Positions 40,075 to 48,555 are shown, counted from the first letter of the stretch. The stretch: 55,952 nucleotides of DNA from Pseudomonadota bacterium (GCA_021325365.1 JAJPHF010000036.1:1-55952), one strand, 5' to 3'. Made by a program: numbers and translations. Notes: generated by a model from the sequence alone, not told the origin.

Positions 40075-40410
40075 ATGGCCGAGTGGGAGAAGGTGGCCGA
40101 GGTGGGCGACGTGCCAGCCGGCGACATGCGCGAGATCGAGGCACACGGCGAGCGCCTGGTGCTCGCGAACGTGGACGGCACCTACTACGCCTTCGGCGCC
40201 TGGTGTACGCACGTCGGCACGTCCCTGGCGATGGGCTACCTGCACGACGACTGCACGGTGACGTGCTTCGCGCACCTCTGGCGGTTCGACGTGCGCGACG
40301 GTCACATCGTCTACCCGCCGATGGAGGGGGTGGCGCGCGGCTACGACCTGCCCAGCTATCCCGTCCGCGTCGAGGGCCAGGACATCCTCGTCGGCCCGCG
40401 CCAGCGCTGA
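40075..40410 (+). CDS. Rieske [2Fe-2S] ferredoxin-like protein
   Basis: A 111-residue soluble protein. AWCTHVGTSLAMG (Cys-x-His) and CTVTCFAHLWRFD (Cys-x-x-His) are the two cluster-binding loops, as in Rieske ferredoxins of aromatic dioxygenases and the NirD family. There is no membrane helix or signal. It can carry one electron at a time to an oxygenase or reductase, but no partner is adjacent. GGGAGG precedes the ATG, and a TATCAT at 40039-40044 may be the -10 box. Confidence 0.92.
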   Translation: MAEWEKVAEVGDVPAGDMREIEAHGERLVLANVDGTYYAFGAWCTHVGTSLAMGYLHDDCTVTCFAHLWRFDVRDGHIVYPPMEGVARGYDLPSYPVRVEGQDILVGPRQR

Positions 40411-40634
40411 AGCGGCCGGCCTGGCACTCCGGGTGACCTCCCGCTGCGCCGAGTGCTCAGCCGGACCGCGACGCGGCCGAGATCCCCACACGTCGCGTCC
40501 GCTCGACGCTAGGCGCCGGGGCGCCGCCGTTGTATGCTGGAGCAAAACTCGCGCAGCACGCCGGGCACGGGCGCTCTGCATGCCCGGACCAGGGTGACCC
40601 GGGGCGCTCGGCCCGGCGGAGAAAGGGTAGGCAC

Positions 40635-41843
40635 ATGGCGCGGAGACCGCTACATTACCATCGGGTTTCGGGTACGATTGCGCTCGCCGTCGCTATGCTG
40701 GTTGCCGCGGCCTGTGGCGGCCGCGCCGCGCCCGCGGCGAGTCCGCCGAGCAATGCGCCCAGCGCGCCCGGCGCCGCCAACCAGGCGCCGGCCGCCTCGC
40801 AGCCCAACGCGCCGGCGGCACCGCAGGCGAGCGCGCCGGCGGCGTCGCAGCCAAGCGCCGCGACCGCCTACCACCCCACGCCGCTCAATCCGCCGGTTAC
40901 CCTCCAGGTGGGCGTGGTCAGCTCCAGCTCGGACGGCGGTATCTTTATCGCCATGGACCGCGGCTACTTCCAGGAAGAGGGCTTGCAGGTCGAGACGAAC
41001 CAGTTCCAGACGGGCGTGGACCAGATCGCGCCGCTGGGCGCGGGCCAGCTCGACGTGGGGACGGGCGCGATCGCGGCCGGGCTGTACAACGCTATCGGCC
41101 GCGGCGTGCCGCTCCGCATGGTGGCCGACAAGGGCAGCACGCCCTCGCCCGAGTGGGACTTCAACGCCCTGATGATCCGCAAGGACCTGATCGACTCGGG
41201 GCAGGTGAAGGACTACAAGGACCTGAAGGGGCTGACGATCACCACGACCGCGCCCGGCAACTCGACCGAGGTCGACGTGGCCCGGGCGCTGGAGAAGGGC
41301 GGTCTGACGTTCGCCGACATCAACTTTAACCACATCAGCTTCACGGACATGATCACGGCGTTCGCCAACCGGGCGATCGACGGCGGTATCGTGATCGAGC
41401 CGTACCTGTCGCGCATCGAGAAGCTGGGGACCGCCGTGCGCTGGAAGGGCACGCGCGACTTCTACGGCAACCAGCAAGTCGCGGTGGTCATGTACGGCCC
41501 GAAGCTGGTCGAGGAGCAGCAGGACGTGGCGCGGCGCTGGATGACCGCCTACATCCGCGGCGTGCGGGACTACAACGACGCCTTCGGTCCCAAGCGGCGG
41601 GGACGTGACGAGGTGATACAGATCCTGATCAACCACACGCCGATCAAGGACGCGAGCGTCTATGACGAGATGCGCCCCGCCGGGCTCGACCCGGATGGCA
41701 AGCTCGACGTCGACTCGATCCGTGGCGACCTAGCGTACTACGAGCAGGCGGGCGAGGTCACCCAGCAGGTTGACTTATCGAAAGTAATCGACACGAGCTT
41801 TACGGACTACGCGGTGCAGCAGCTGGGTCCTTATCAGCGATAG
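40635..41843 (+). CDS. ABC transporter substrate-binding lipoprotein (SsuA/ThiY/NMT1-like)
   Basis: A 402-residue lipoprotein: signal peptide with lipobox Val-Ala-Ala-Ala-Cys27, a long Ala/Pro/Ser/Gln linker (to about 80), then a type II binding fold (VVSSSSDGGIFIAMDRGYFQ, YKDLKGLTITTTAPGN, VIEPYLSRIEKLGTA). Such proteins bind sulfonates, nitrate, taurine, thiamine precursors or phthalate-like acids. No permease or ATPase is adjacent, and a second, different binding protein converges on it. The upstream 224 bp hold a TATGCT (40533-40538) and a 7-bp hairpin, CCGGGCA/TGCCCGG. Confidence 0.88.
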   Translation: MARRPLHYHRVSGTIALAVAMLVAAACGGRAAPAASPPSNAPSAPGAANQAPAASQPNAPAAPQASAPAASQPSAATAYHPTPLNPPVTLQVGVVSSSSDGGIFIAMDRGYFQEEGLQVETNQFQTGVDQIAPLGAGQLDVGTGAIAAGLYNAIGRGVPLRMVADKGSTPSPEWDFNALMIRKDLIDSGQVKDYKDLKGLTITTTAPGNSTEVDVARALEKGGLTFADINFNHISFTDMITAFANRAIDGGIVIEPYLSRIEKLGTAVRWKGTRDFYGNQQVAVVMYGPKLVEEQQDVARRWMTAYIRGVRDYNDAFGPKRRGRDEVIQILINHTPIKDASVYDEMRPAGLDPDGKLDVDSIRGDLAYYEQAGEVTQQVDLSKVIDTSFTDYAVQQLGPYQR

Positions 41844-41850
41844 TCCCGGC

Positions 41851-42900
41851 TCACTGCAGCCGATCGATGAAGCCGCTCTTGTCGAGGTCTTCCACGAACT
41901 TGGGGTTGATGTAGTCGAGCGGGTTGGCGACGATGACCTTCGTGCTGGTCTGCGCCGCGAACTCCAGCATCGCCTGGGCGCCTTCCACGGTGGGGTATGG
42001 CTTGCTCGCCAGATAGCGGTGGGCATAGGCGTCCCACGTCTCGTCGATCAATTGCTCGTTGTCGGTCTTCATCCACTTGCGCAGGATCTGCTTCGACTCT
42101 TCAGGCTTCGCCTTGAAGTACTGGATGGCCTCGACGAAGGCGCGCATGAAGCTGCGCACCGTGTCCGGCTGGTCGCGCAGGTAGCGGTCGGTCGTGCCGA
42201 CGCTGACGAAGGGGAACTGCAAGTCGCGCACGTCCGCTAGCACCGGGAAGCCCTGGCGCGTGGCCTCGGCGCCGAACGCCTCGTCCACCACCGTCGCGTC
42301 GACGCTGCCCGCTTGCAGCGCGCCGAACCGCGATTCTTGATCGCCGATCTGCAGTACCGTCACGTCCGTGTTTGGATCGAGCCCCAGCTTGCGCACGGCG
42401 TACTGGAACGCCACGTCGGAGGCCGCGCCGCGACGGGCAGTGGCCACGCGGCCCCCGTTGAGGTCGGCACCGCTCTGGACGCGGGGATTGGCCACCAGGA
42501 CGTAGGGCAAGCGCGGCACGTACTGCGCGAGATCGACGACGTCCGCCCCCTCCAGGCGGGCATTCACGATCGCCTGGCTCCCCGTGGTGAAGATCGGCAC
42601 CTCGCCCGCCACCGCCGCCTGCACGGCGGTGGTGCCGCCCTCCATGAATACCAGTTCGACGTCGAGGCCGTACTTCGCGAACAGGCCCGCATCCTGGGCG
42701 ACCCAGACAGGTGCCTCCTGACCCCCCACGGTGGACCAGGCGACCTTCAGCGCGGCGGGCTTGCCGACGACGCCCGGCGTGCCGGGCAGGACGTTCTCTG
42801 CGGGTGCCGGTTTGGGCGTGGGGGACTCGGGCGCGCAGGCCAGTGCTGCGCCGAGCAGCAGCAGCGCGGACAGCGCGGCCCGGGGGATGACAAGCGACAT
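41851..42900 (-). CDS. ABC transporter substrate-binding lipoprotein (SsuA-like), second
   Basis: A 349-residue lipoprotein with lipobox Leu20-Ala21-Cys22, a short Pro-rich linker and a type II binding fold (VGGQEAPVWVAQDAGLFAKY, GLDVELVFMEGGTTAVQAAV, DLNGGRVATARRGAASDVAF, VDATVVDEAFGAEATRQGF). The start at 42900 has AGGGAG 8 nt upstream and lies downstream of a strong promoter, ruling out the upstream in-frame ATG. It is only distantly similar to the neighbour it converges on (7 bp between stops), and it too lacks permease and ATPase genes. Confidence 0.88.
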   Translation of the reverse strand: MSLVIPRAALSALLLLGAALACAPESPTPKPAPAENVLPGTPGVVGKPAALKVAWSTVGGQEAPVWVAQDAGLFAKYGLDVELVFMEGGTTAVQAAVAGEVPIFTTGSQAIVNARLEGADVVDLAQYVPRLPYVLVANPRVQSGADLNGGRVATARRGAASDVAFQYAVRKLGLDPNTDVTVLQIGDQESRFGALQAGSVDATVVDEAFGAEATRQGFPVLADVRDLQFPFVSVGTTDRYLRDQPDTVRSFMRAFVEAIQYFKAKPEESKQILRKWMKTDNEQLIDETWDAYAHRYLASKPYPTVEGAQAMLEFAAQTSTKVIVANPLDYINPKFVEDLDKSGFIDRLQ

Positions 42901-42991
42901 GGGGCGACTCCCTGATGAGGGGCGGGAGCCCTGGCGCTCGCCGCGCCCGGCGAGGCGCCGCGAGCGCGGGCGGCGCCGCAAGATTACGATG

Positions 42992-43021
42992 AGCATACGC
43001 AGGCGCCAAAAATAGTGTCAA
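42992..43021 (-). promoter_or_regulatory. Strong leftward promoter of the second SsuA-like gene
   Basis: On the minus strand TTGACA (43021-43016), an 18-bp spacer and TATGCT (42997-42992), about 90 bp upstream of the start at 42900. Confidence 0.75.
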
Positions 43022-43050
43022 GCGCGAGCCTCGTGCGACGGAGGGGCGAG

Positions 43051-43079
43051 TTGCTTCGCGCCCATCCGGCACCTACAAT
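43051..43079 (+). promoter_or_regulatory. Promoter of the MFS transporter gene
   Basis: TTGCTT (43051-43056) and TACAAT (43074-43079) with a 17-bp spacer, back to back with the leftward promoter at 42992-43021. Confidence 0.65.
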
Positions 43080-43139
43080 GCTCGGGTAGCAGCCGCATCC
43101 TCACCCGTGACCGTCCCATTCTTGGTCGAGGCACTGCCC

Positions 43140-44360
43140 ATGCGCCTGCCCCGTAACCTGGTGCTCGTCTACCTCGTGGTCGTGGGCACCTATACGGCCG
43201 AGGGGTTCATCTCGGTCGTGCTCTCGCCCTACCTGCAGCACCAGGGCGTGCCGCTGGGGCAGATCGGCGCGATCGTCGCGGCCATGTCGGTGGCGAGCCT
43301 GATCAGCCGGCTGCCCGCGGGAATGCTCTACCGACCCGGGCGCGCCAACGTCTCCATCGCGCTCGCCGCGGCGACCGTGGCGGCCGCTACCTTCTTCTAC
43401 CCGCGCAGCGACTCGGACTGGATGCTGGGCGGCCTGCGCCTCCTGCACGGCTTCGCCTTCGGCGTCTCGACCACGCTGAACATGGCGCAGTTCTTCGACG
43501 TGCGACCGGCCGACTTCGAGCGGGGCCGTGCGATGGGCATCTTCGCGGCTTGTCTCGCCGGCGGCAACATGCTCGGTAACGTCGTGGGCGGCTGGTGGGC
43601 CGACAGGTTCGGCTTCGAGGCGGCATTCACCACGGCCGCCATCTTCCCGCTGGTGGCTGCGGCGATCAATCTACAGATCCGGCAGGAGCCGGGCACGCGG
43701 GCGTCGGCTCTCGGCCACGCGGCGCCGCGGGGTGAGACGCTGCGCCGCGGCCTCGACGCGCTCCGCAATCCGGGCATCCTGCTGGCCGCGCTGCTGCTGT
43801 TCTGCCTCAACGTGCTCAACCTGATGTTCGTGCCGTTCTTCAACCTGTATGGGCTGGCAATTGGCCTGAGCCTAACGGCGCTCGGCTTCGTCCGGGGCTT
43901 CGCCAGCTTTAGCGCCGTCTTCACGCGCGTGTTCGCGGGCGAGCTGGGGCGCTGGTTCAGCTACAACACGATCTCGCGCGTGGGGATCACCCTGTCGGCC
44001 GCGTTCGTGTGTGTCGTGCCGCTGACCACCGCGGTGGCGCTGCTGCTCGTGCTGGTCACCGCCGTGTCGGTGCTGCGCTCGATCCTCACCGTAACCGGCG
44101 GGGTGAGCGTCATGGACGCCACGGCCACGACCGCCGCACAGCGTGGCGTCGCCTCGGGCATCTTCAACATGGGCAAGGACCTCGGCTCGATCGCCGGTCC
44201 CTTCTGCGGTGGCGTGATCGCCGGGCAGGTTGGCGTCGGGCCGATGATGCAGGTCGTTGCCCTGGCGACGCTCGCACTGTTCTGGGGCGGCACCGCGCTG
44301 CTGGAGCCGCGCCTGCGCCACGCGCGCATCCCTGACGCCGTACCCTCGTCCCGCGCGTGA
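43140..44360 (+). CDS. Major facilitator superfamily transporter
   Basis: A 406-residue integral membrane protein with about 12 hydrophobic helices in two halves. Helix 1 is LVYLVVVGTYTAEGFISVVL; the MFS motif A region after helix 2 appears as SRLPAGMLYRPGR, and GGNMLGNVVGGWWADRFGFE corresponds to helix 5 and its loop. It is a secondary carrier; direction and substrate are not evident. The ATG at 43140 (GAGG upstream) is preferred; a GTG at 43107 is in frame and possible. It does not belong to an operon. Confidence 0.88.
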   Translation: MRLPRNLVLVYLVVVGTYTAEGFISVVLSPYLQHQGVPLGQIGAIVAAMSVASLISRLPAGMLYRPGRANVSIALAAATVAAATFFYPRSDSDWMLGGLRLLHGFAFGVSTTLNMAQFFDVRPADFERGRAMGIFAACLAGGNMLGNVVGGWWADRFGFEAAFTTAAIFPLVAAAINLQIRQEPGTRASALGHAAPRGETLRRGLDALRNPGILLAALLLFCLNVLNLMFVPFFNLYGLAIGLSLTALGFVRGFASFSAVFTRVFAGELGRWFSYNTISRVGITLSAAFVCVVPLTTAVALLLVLVTAVSVLRSILTVTGGVSVMDATATTAAQRGVASGIFNMGKDLGSIAGPFCGGVIAGQVGVGPMMQVVALATLALFWGGTALLEPRLRHARIPDAVPSSRA

Positions 44361-44475
44361 CCTCTGCCCTCGCGGGAGCTGGACCACCTCGTCCACCGCC
44401 CGGCCTTTGCCTTCCCGCCGGGGTATGGGCCAGGTACTGGGGGCTCGGCTGGCCAATCTGCCGTCCCAGGTTGGC

Positions 44476-44504
44476 GTGTAAGGTTGGCGAAGCCAAACGT
44501 ACAC
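44476..44504. repeat. 29-bp interrupted palindrome in the MFS/zinc-ribbon gap
   Basis: GTGTA-AGG-TTGGC, loop GAA, GCCAA-ACG-TACAC: two matched blocks (5 bp each) separated by a 3-nt internal loop with one further pair. It lies 115 bp after the MFS stop and about 190 bp before the zinc-ribbon gene in locally lower-GC sequence. Operator or terminator are both possible. Confidence 0.4.
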
Positions 44505-44692
44505 ACCACCCTGGCCGAGGGCTTAGGGACGCTTGGCTACACCACAAGGACGATTCTCGTACTGCACAAATACGTCATCCGGCGGATCGCAATATAGCCA
44601 CCTGGCCGATGCGCGCCTCCCTGCCGACACACGATAGTGGTAGTGGGCTTGAGAGGGTGCCCCGCTGGGGCGACGAGTCCAGGAGGTGCGTA

Positions 44693-44908
44693 ATGGCGAC
44701 GGTTCCGCTGGCGTCCCCGGTGAAGCGCTGCCCGCGTTGCGGTGGCGCGGTGTACCGCGACTACGACAACGATTATTCTTGCCTGCACTGCGGCGAGAGC
44801 GTGTTCGCCGTGGCGCCGCGCGCACGCCTCGCCGACCTGCCGCCACCGCCCCCGGAGGGCGAGCGCCGCAAGCGCGGCCGCCCGCGCAAGCACCCCATCG
44901 CGGCCTAA
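44693..44908 (+). CDS. Small zinc-ribbon protein with AT-hook-like tail
   Basis: A 71-residue protein. CPRCGGAVYRDYDNDYSCLH continuing CGE gives a Cys4 zinc ribbon (CxxC-x13-CxxC), and the C-terminus KRGRPRKHPIAA contains the Gly-Arg-Pro core of an AT-hook, a minor-groove DNA-binding motif. AGGAGGTG precedes the ATG. It is probably a nucleic-acid-binding protein, perhaps a small regulator. It is transcribed alone, with a 332-bp gap upstream that shows no other gene. Confidence 0.75.
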   Translation: MATVPLASPVKRCPRCGGAVYRDYDNDYSCLHCGESVFAVAPRARLADLPPPPPEGERRKRGRPRKHPIAA

Positions 44909-45171
44909 GGCGGCTCCCGTATCGGCTCTCGTGCCTGCCTGACGACGGCGCGGCGAGGCGACGGACTGGCACGGCTACCCTGCCAGCGGTCGTGACCTCG
45001 CGGCCTCGCTGTTCGACCGCGCCAGCGGCCCCGACAACGGCCAGTGCCGGCTCCCGCTCCCCCTGGCGGTCTGAGCCAGGCCTGGCCGTTTGTCGTCGTT
45101 GGCGCACGCTGGCGGCGATGCCGGCCGCGCGCTAGAATACGCCGCCCAGCATCTCCGTGCAGGAGGCGCGC

Positions 45172-46011
45172 ATGGCGCTCATCGAGGTCGGGGGCCGCCA
45201 GGTCGAGTATCTGAGCGTCGGCGAGGGCGAGGCCATCGTGCTGTGTTCGCCCGACTGGTGGCCGCTCGACGCCTGGACGCTCAGCGGCATCCCGCAGCTA
45301 GCGGATCGCTACCGGGTGGTGGCGTTCAACCAGCGCGGCATCGGCCAGAGTGCCGGCACGCCCGACGACTACGACGTGCGGCTGTTCGCGCGGGACACGC
45401 TCGCCCTCATGGACGCGCTGGGCCTGCCCCGCGCACACCTGCTGGGCTTCGCCATCGGCGCAGTCATCGCCCTGGAAGCCGCCCGCCAGCAGCCGGAGCG
45501 CGTGCGGAGCCTCGTGCTCGCCGCGGCCGGGGCGGGCGTGCCCGCCGATCGGCCGCGCGTAGTGCCGGCGGCGGTCGAGCGCGAGATCGCTGCGCAGGGC
45601 TACCGCGCCCACATTCGCAACCACGCGCTAAACGACGACTTCGCCTTCCACCCCGACACCTTTCGGGCCCATCCCGAGCGCGCCGAGGCCCTCGCCGACG
45701 CGTTGTGGGCGCACGCCGGGACGGAGGCCGAGTTTCGCAAGCACGTGCTGGCGCGGCAGGGCTACGTCACGACCGAGCGGCTGGCCGAGATCGGCACGCC
45801 GGCGCTGGTGATCTGCGGCGCCGAGGACACCGTGGCGCGCGGCACCAGCACGCCCGTCGGCGTGGCGCGTGAGCTAGCCGCAGGGCTGCCGCACGCGCGC
45901 CTGGTGCTCGTGCCGCGCACGCGCCACATGCTGTTCTGGGAGAGCCCCGACGCTTGCTGGGCGGCGGTCCGCGCCTTCCTCGAGAGCGTCGGACGGCCCT
46001 CGTCGGTCTAG
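45172..46011 (+). CDS. Alpha/beta-hydrolase-fold protein lacking the nucleophile serine
   Basis: A 279-residue alpha/beta-hydrolase. YRVVAFNQRGIGQSAGTPDD, the helix YDVRLFARDTLALMDALGL, ALVICGAEDTVARGTS (acid Asp) and PRTRHMLFWESPDAC (His) are in place. The nucleophile elbow, normally G-x-S-x-G, reads Gly92-Phe-Ala94-Ile-Gly96, and the oxyanion-hole His-Gly is replaced by CSPDWWPL. It is therefore unlikely to be an ordinary esterase; it could be a non-hydrolytic lyase-like enzyme or a binding protein. AGGAGG lies 5 nt before the ATG. Confidence 0.87.
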   Translation: MALIEVGGRQVEYLSVGEGEAIVLCSPDWWPLDAWTLSGIPQLADRYRVVAFNQRGIGQSAGTPDDYDVRLFARDTLALMDALGLPRAHLLGFAIGAVIALEAARQQPERVRSLVLAAAGAGVPADRPRVVPAAVEREIAAQGYRAHIRNHALNDDFAFHPDTFRAHPERAEALADALWAHAGTEAEFRKHVLARQGYVTTERLAEIGTPALVICGAEDTVARGTSTPVGVARELAAGLPHARLVLVPRTRHMLFWESPDACWAAVRAFLESVGRPSSV

Positions 46012-46228
46012 CGACTGCGCGATGCTCGAGACGCGCCGCGGCCCCACCGCTAGCTCGCATCATCCTCCCGGCCGGCACGACCAGCTACAGGTTCTGTGTG
46101 CGGCCGGCCACGGCCCCGCAAAACGACCACGGTGGCGCTGAACGTCGCGGACAACCGCGGAACCTGGCCCACGTTCGTCGGCGGCGGCCCAAATGCCTTC
46201 TGGCGGGTGAATCGGCCCGGCCATCGCC

Positions 46229-47035
46229 TTAGCGATCCTCCGGTGGGGGCCGCGTCTCGCCGTCGCTGGCTGTCAAGCCCCTGGCGAGCGCCCGCAGCGC
46301 GGGCAGGCAGCGAATGACGATGTGCTCGCGCCCGGCGTGGATGATTCCCTGGCGCTCCCAGGCACTTAGAGTGCGGCTGATCGTGCTCAAGGTCGTGCCC
46401 GTCAGCTCGGCGATCTCCTGGCGGGTCAGCCGCACGTCGAGGTCGATCCCGGCTGGCGTCTTGAGGCCGGTCCGCCGCGCTAGGCGCAGAAGCGTGCGAG
46501 CGAGTCGCGGCTCGACACGGGCCGTCTGTAGCTCGGTGATCCGCGTTTCCGCCTCACGCAGGCGGGCGCCCAATTCGCGGATGACGGCGAGAGCGAAGTA
46601 CGGCTGGGAGCTGATGAGGTCGGTGAAGTCGCGCGCCGGTAGCTGGAGCACGATGCTGGGCTGCTGCGCCACGGCGCTGGCGGGGTAGCGCGGGCTGCCC
46701 CAGCCCGCCGCACCGCCGAAGATCTCCCCGGGCCGGATGAGGCGCAGGATCACTCCTTGCCCCTCTTCGGTCTCGTGAATCACCTTAATCTGGCCAGTCC
46801 ACAGGATGTTCAGCTCGCGTGACGCCTCGCCGGCGAGGAAGACGAAGGCGCCGCGCGAAACCTCTCGCGCGCGCAGCCGCGCAGCCATCTCCTCCAGCCG
46901 CCAACGCGGGAAGCGCGCGAACAATCGCACCGTGGCGAGGAAATCCGCGCGCGTCTGCACGTCGCCCCAGCTGGCCCGCCCCTCCGACACTTCGGTCGTG
47001 GGCGCTGTCCGCCTGGTACTCGGCGCCTGGAGCAT
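46229..47035 (-). CDS. Crp/Fnr-family transcriptional regulator
   Basis: A 268-residue regulator. Residues about 32-150 form the cyclic-nucleotide-binding-like beta barrel (FVFLAGEASRELNILWTGQI, LIRPGEIFGGAAGW); a long dimer helix follows (VIRELGARLREAETRITELQ) and then the winged helix LTRQEIAELTGTTLSTISRT-LSAWERQGII. The recognition helix has Ser-x-x-Ser-Arg, close to the Glu-x-x-Ser-Arg of Fnr. There are no N-terminal Cys for a Fnr-type Fe-S cluster. AAAGGAG precedes the ATG. It diverges from a ferredoxin gene, with a matching TTGCG-N4-CGCAA palindrome between them. Confidence 0.92.
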   Translation of the reverse strand: MLQAPSTRRTAPTTEVSEGRASWGDVQTRADFLATVRLFARFPRWRLEEMAARLRAREVSRGAFVFLAGEASRELNILWTGQIKVIHETEEGQGVILRLIRPGEIFGGAAGWGSPRYPASAVAQQPSIVLQLPARDFTDLISSQPYFALAVIRELGARLREAETRITELQTARVEPRLARTLLRLARRTGLKTPAGIDLDVRLTRQEIAELTGTTLSTISRTLSAWERQGIIHAGREHIVIRCLPALRALARGLTASDGETRPPPEDR

Positions 47036-47169
47036 CTCGCTCTCCTTTTGCTCACAACTCCTCTCTCCATACTACTGTAGCGTGGGGCTCACGCCCCGGT
47101 CGGGCGCCGCCGGCGTGCAGGGGGAAACGGAACGGCGGCGGGCTGGGGGAGATCCGCCCGCGGGCGGAG

Positions 47170-47183
47170 TTGCGCTAGCGCAA
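47170..47183. promoter_or_regulatory. Crp/Fnr-type operator, TTGCG-N4-CGCAA
   Basis: TTGCGCTAGCGCAA is a perfect 14-bp palindrome in the 251-bp gap between the divergent Crp/Fnr regulator and the ferredoxin gene. Its form equals the TTGCG-N4-CGCAA site known for NnrR-type members of the family. It lies 103 bp before the ferredoxin ATG; candidate -10 hexamers near 47206-47216 would put it near -41 to -47, a usual activator position. Confidence 0.65.
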
Positions 47184-47286
47184 TGATCGGCGCGCGGACC
47201 TGTGCGATCCTACGTCTAGGGAAGCTCGGCACGTGGAGCCGCTCCGCGCGCTCCCGGTCGCCCCATCAACATCGAGGAGAAGCAGC

Positions 47287-47547
47287 ATGGCGTACGTGAT
47301 CTGCGAGCCCTGCATCGGCACCAAGGATCAGTCCTGCGTCGAGGCGTGCCCGGTCGACTGCATCCATCCCTCTAGCGGGGAGGCGGGCTTCGACGACGCG
47401 CCCCAGTTGTACATCGACCCGGACACCTGCATCGACTGCGGGGCCTGCGAGCCGGTCTGCCCGGTCACCGCGATCTTCGCGGAGAGCGACGTGCCGGCGG
47501 AGTACCAGAACTACATCCAGGTCAACGCGGACTACTACAAGAAGTAG
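47287..47547 (+). CDS. fdxA: 7Fe ferredoxin ([3Fe-4S][4Fe-4S], FdxA type)
   Basis: An 86-residue electron carrier. Cys9-x7-Cys17-x3-Cys21-Pro and Cys48-x2-Cys51-x2-Cys54-x3-Cys58-Pro match Azotobacter ferredoxin I: Cys9, Cys17 and Cys58 bind the 3Fe cluster, Cys21, Cys48, Cys51 and Cys54 the 4Fe cluster, and Cys25 is the conserved free Cys. GAGGAG precedes the ATG. It is controlled in all likelihood by the divergent Crp/Fnr protein, and is followed by a cupin and a DUF488 gene on the same strand. Confidence 0.95.
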   Translation: MAYVICEPCIGTKDQSCVEACPVDCIHPSSGEAGFDDAPQLYIDPDTCIDCGACEPVCPVTAIFAESDVPAEYQNYIQVNADYYKK

Positions 47548-47666
47548 CGGCTGGCCGGGCAGGCGGACCGCATGACTGTCCCGCGTGGCGGAGAAGCGAC
47601 GGCGCTACGCGCGGAGCCGGCGAGCAACGCCTGCCCGGCACCACCTCAACGGGTGGAGGACGGGAC

Positions 47667-48089
47667 ATGACTGAAGGACAGGCAAACAACCCGCACGCGC
47701 CGGGGACGACTACCGGTAGCTGGGAGCGAGCACCCCAGGAGCTGGCGGGCCGCGCGCTCGCCTTCGACCTGGCGGTGGAAGCCGCGCAACTGCGCACCGA
47801 GCTGAGCTATCAGGAAGGCGATCGCAACGCGAATACGCTCGTCAAGGCCCCAGACTTCCGCATCGTGCTGACGGCCCTCCGGCGCGGCGCGCGGCTTCAG
47901 GAGCACCAGGCGGCCGGACGGGTGAGCATCCAGACCGTGAGCGGACGGCTGCGGCTGCGCCTGCCCGACCAGACGCTCGAGCTGCCGGCGGGGCACCTGC
48001 TGGCGCTCGAGGCGGGAATCACCCACGACGTCGAGGCGCTCGAGGACAGCGTGTTCCTGCTCACGGTCGCCTGGCCACCCACACGCTAA
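47667..48089 (+). CDS. Cupin-domain protein
   Basis: A 140-residue protein whose second half is a single cupin barrel: LRRGARLQEHQAAGRVSIQT, VSGRLRLRLPDQTLELPAGH, LLALEAGITHDVEALEDSVF. His in EHQ and His in THDVE are possible metal ligands; the usual Glu of motif 1 is not obvious. The first 45 residues are a helical extension. GGAGG precedes the ATG. Such small cupins are often found with Crp/Fnr regulators and stress genes. Function unknown. Confidence 0.82.
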   Translation: MTEGQANNPHAPGTTTGSWERAPQELAGRALAFDLAVEAAQLRTELSYQEGDRNANTLVKAPDFRIVLTALRRGARLQEHQAAGRVSIQTVSGRLRLRLPDQTLELPAGHLLALEAGITHDVEALEDSVFLLTVAWPPTR

Positions 48090-48147
48090 TGTTGTTGGGC
48101 TCCTGCCCGCCCCCAGGCGCCGTGCTGAGGAGCGAAGGGGAGAGCGG

Positions 48148-48513
48148 ATGGCAGTCCGCATTCGCCGCGCCTACGAGCCGCCGACCCCGGCAGATGGCTA
48201 CCGCGTCTTGATCGACCGGGTGTGGCCGCGGGGGATTACGAAGGCGGAGGCGCGGCTGGACGAGTGGGCACGTGACCTCGCGGTGTCCACTCAGCTGCGC
48301 CGCTGGTTCGGCCATGATCCGGCGAAATGGGATGAGTTCCGCCGCCGCTACCGCGCCGAGCTGCTGGCCCCCGAGCACCGGGCAGCCCTCGACGCGCTCG
48401 CCGAGCGCGCACGCCACGGTCCTGTCACGATCGTCTACGGAGCGCACGACGAGCAGCACAACAACGCGGTCGTGCTCGCGGACGTGCTCCAGGAGCTAGG
48501 CGCTCCCGCCTGA
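48148..48513 (+). CDS. DUF488 family protein
   Basis: A 121-residue protein of the DUF488 (YeaO-like) family. VLIDRVWPRGITKAEARLDE, WARDLAVSTQLRRWFGHDPA and VTIVYGAHDEQHNNAVVLAD are its standard blocks. Its role is not established; it is widespread in bacteria and often sits near redox or stress genes. GGGGAG precedes the ATG. It is the third gene of the set driven from the TTGCG palindrome region, 58 bp after the cupin gene. Confidence 0.9.
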   Translation: MAVRIRRAYEPPTPADGYRVLIDRVWPRGITKAEARLDEWARDLAVSTQLRRWFGHDPAKWDEFRRRYRAELLAPEHRAALDALAERARHGPVTIVYGAHDEQHNNAVVLADVLQELGAPA

Positions 48514-48555
48514 ACCCGGCCGAGGTGCCGGTGAACTGGTCAAGAGCGGGACGCT

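Noticed and set aside
40411..40634. Possible thiamine (TPP) riboswitch upstream of an SsuA/ThiY-like binding protein
   Set aside because: The CTGAGA core and the second conserved helix of the TPP element are absent; only a simple 7-bp hairpin is seen.
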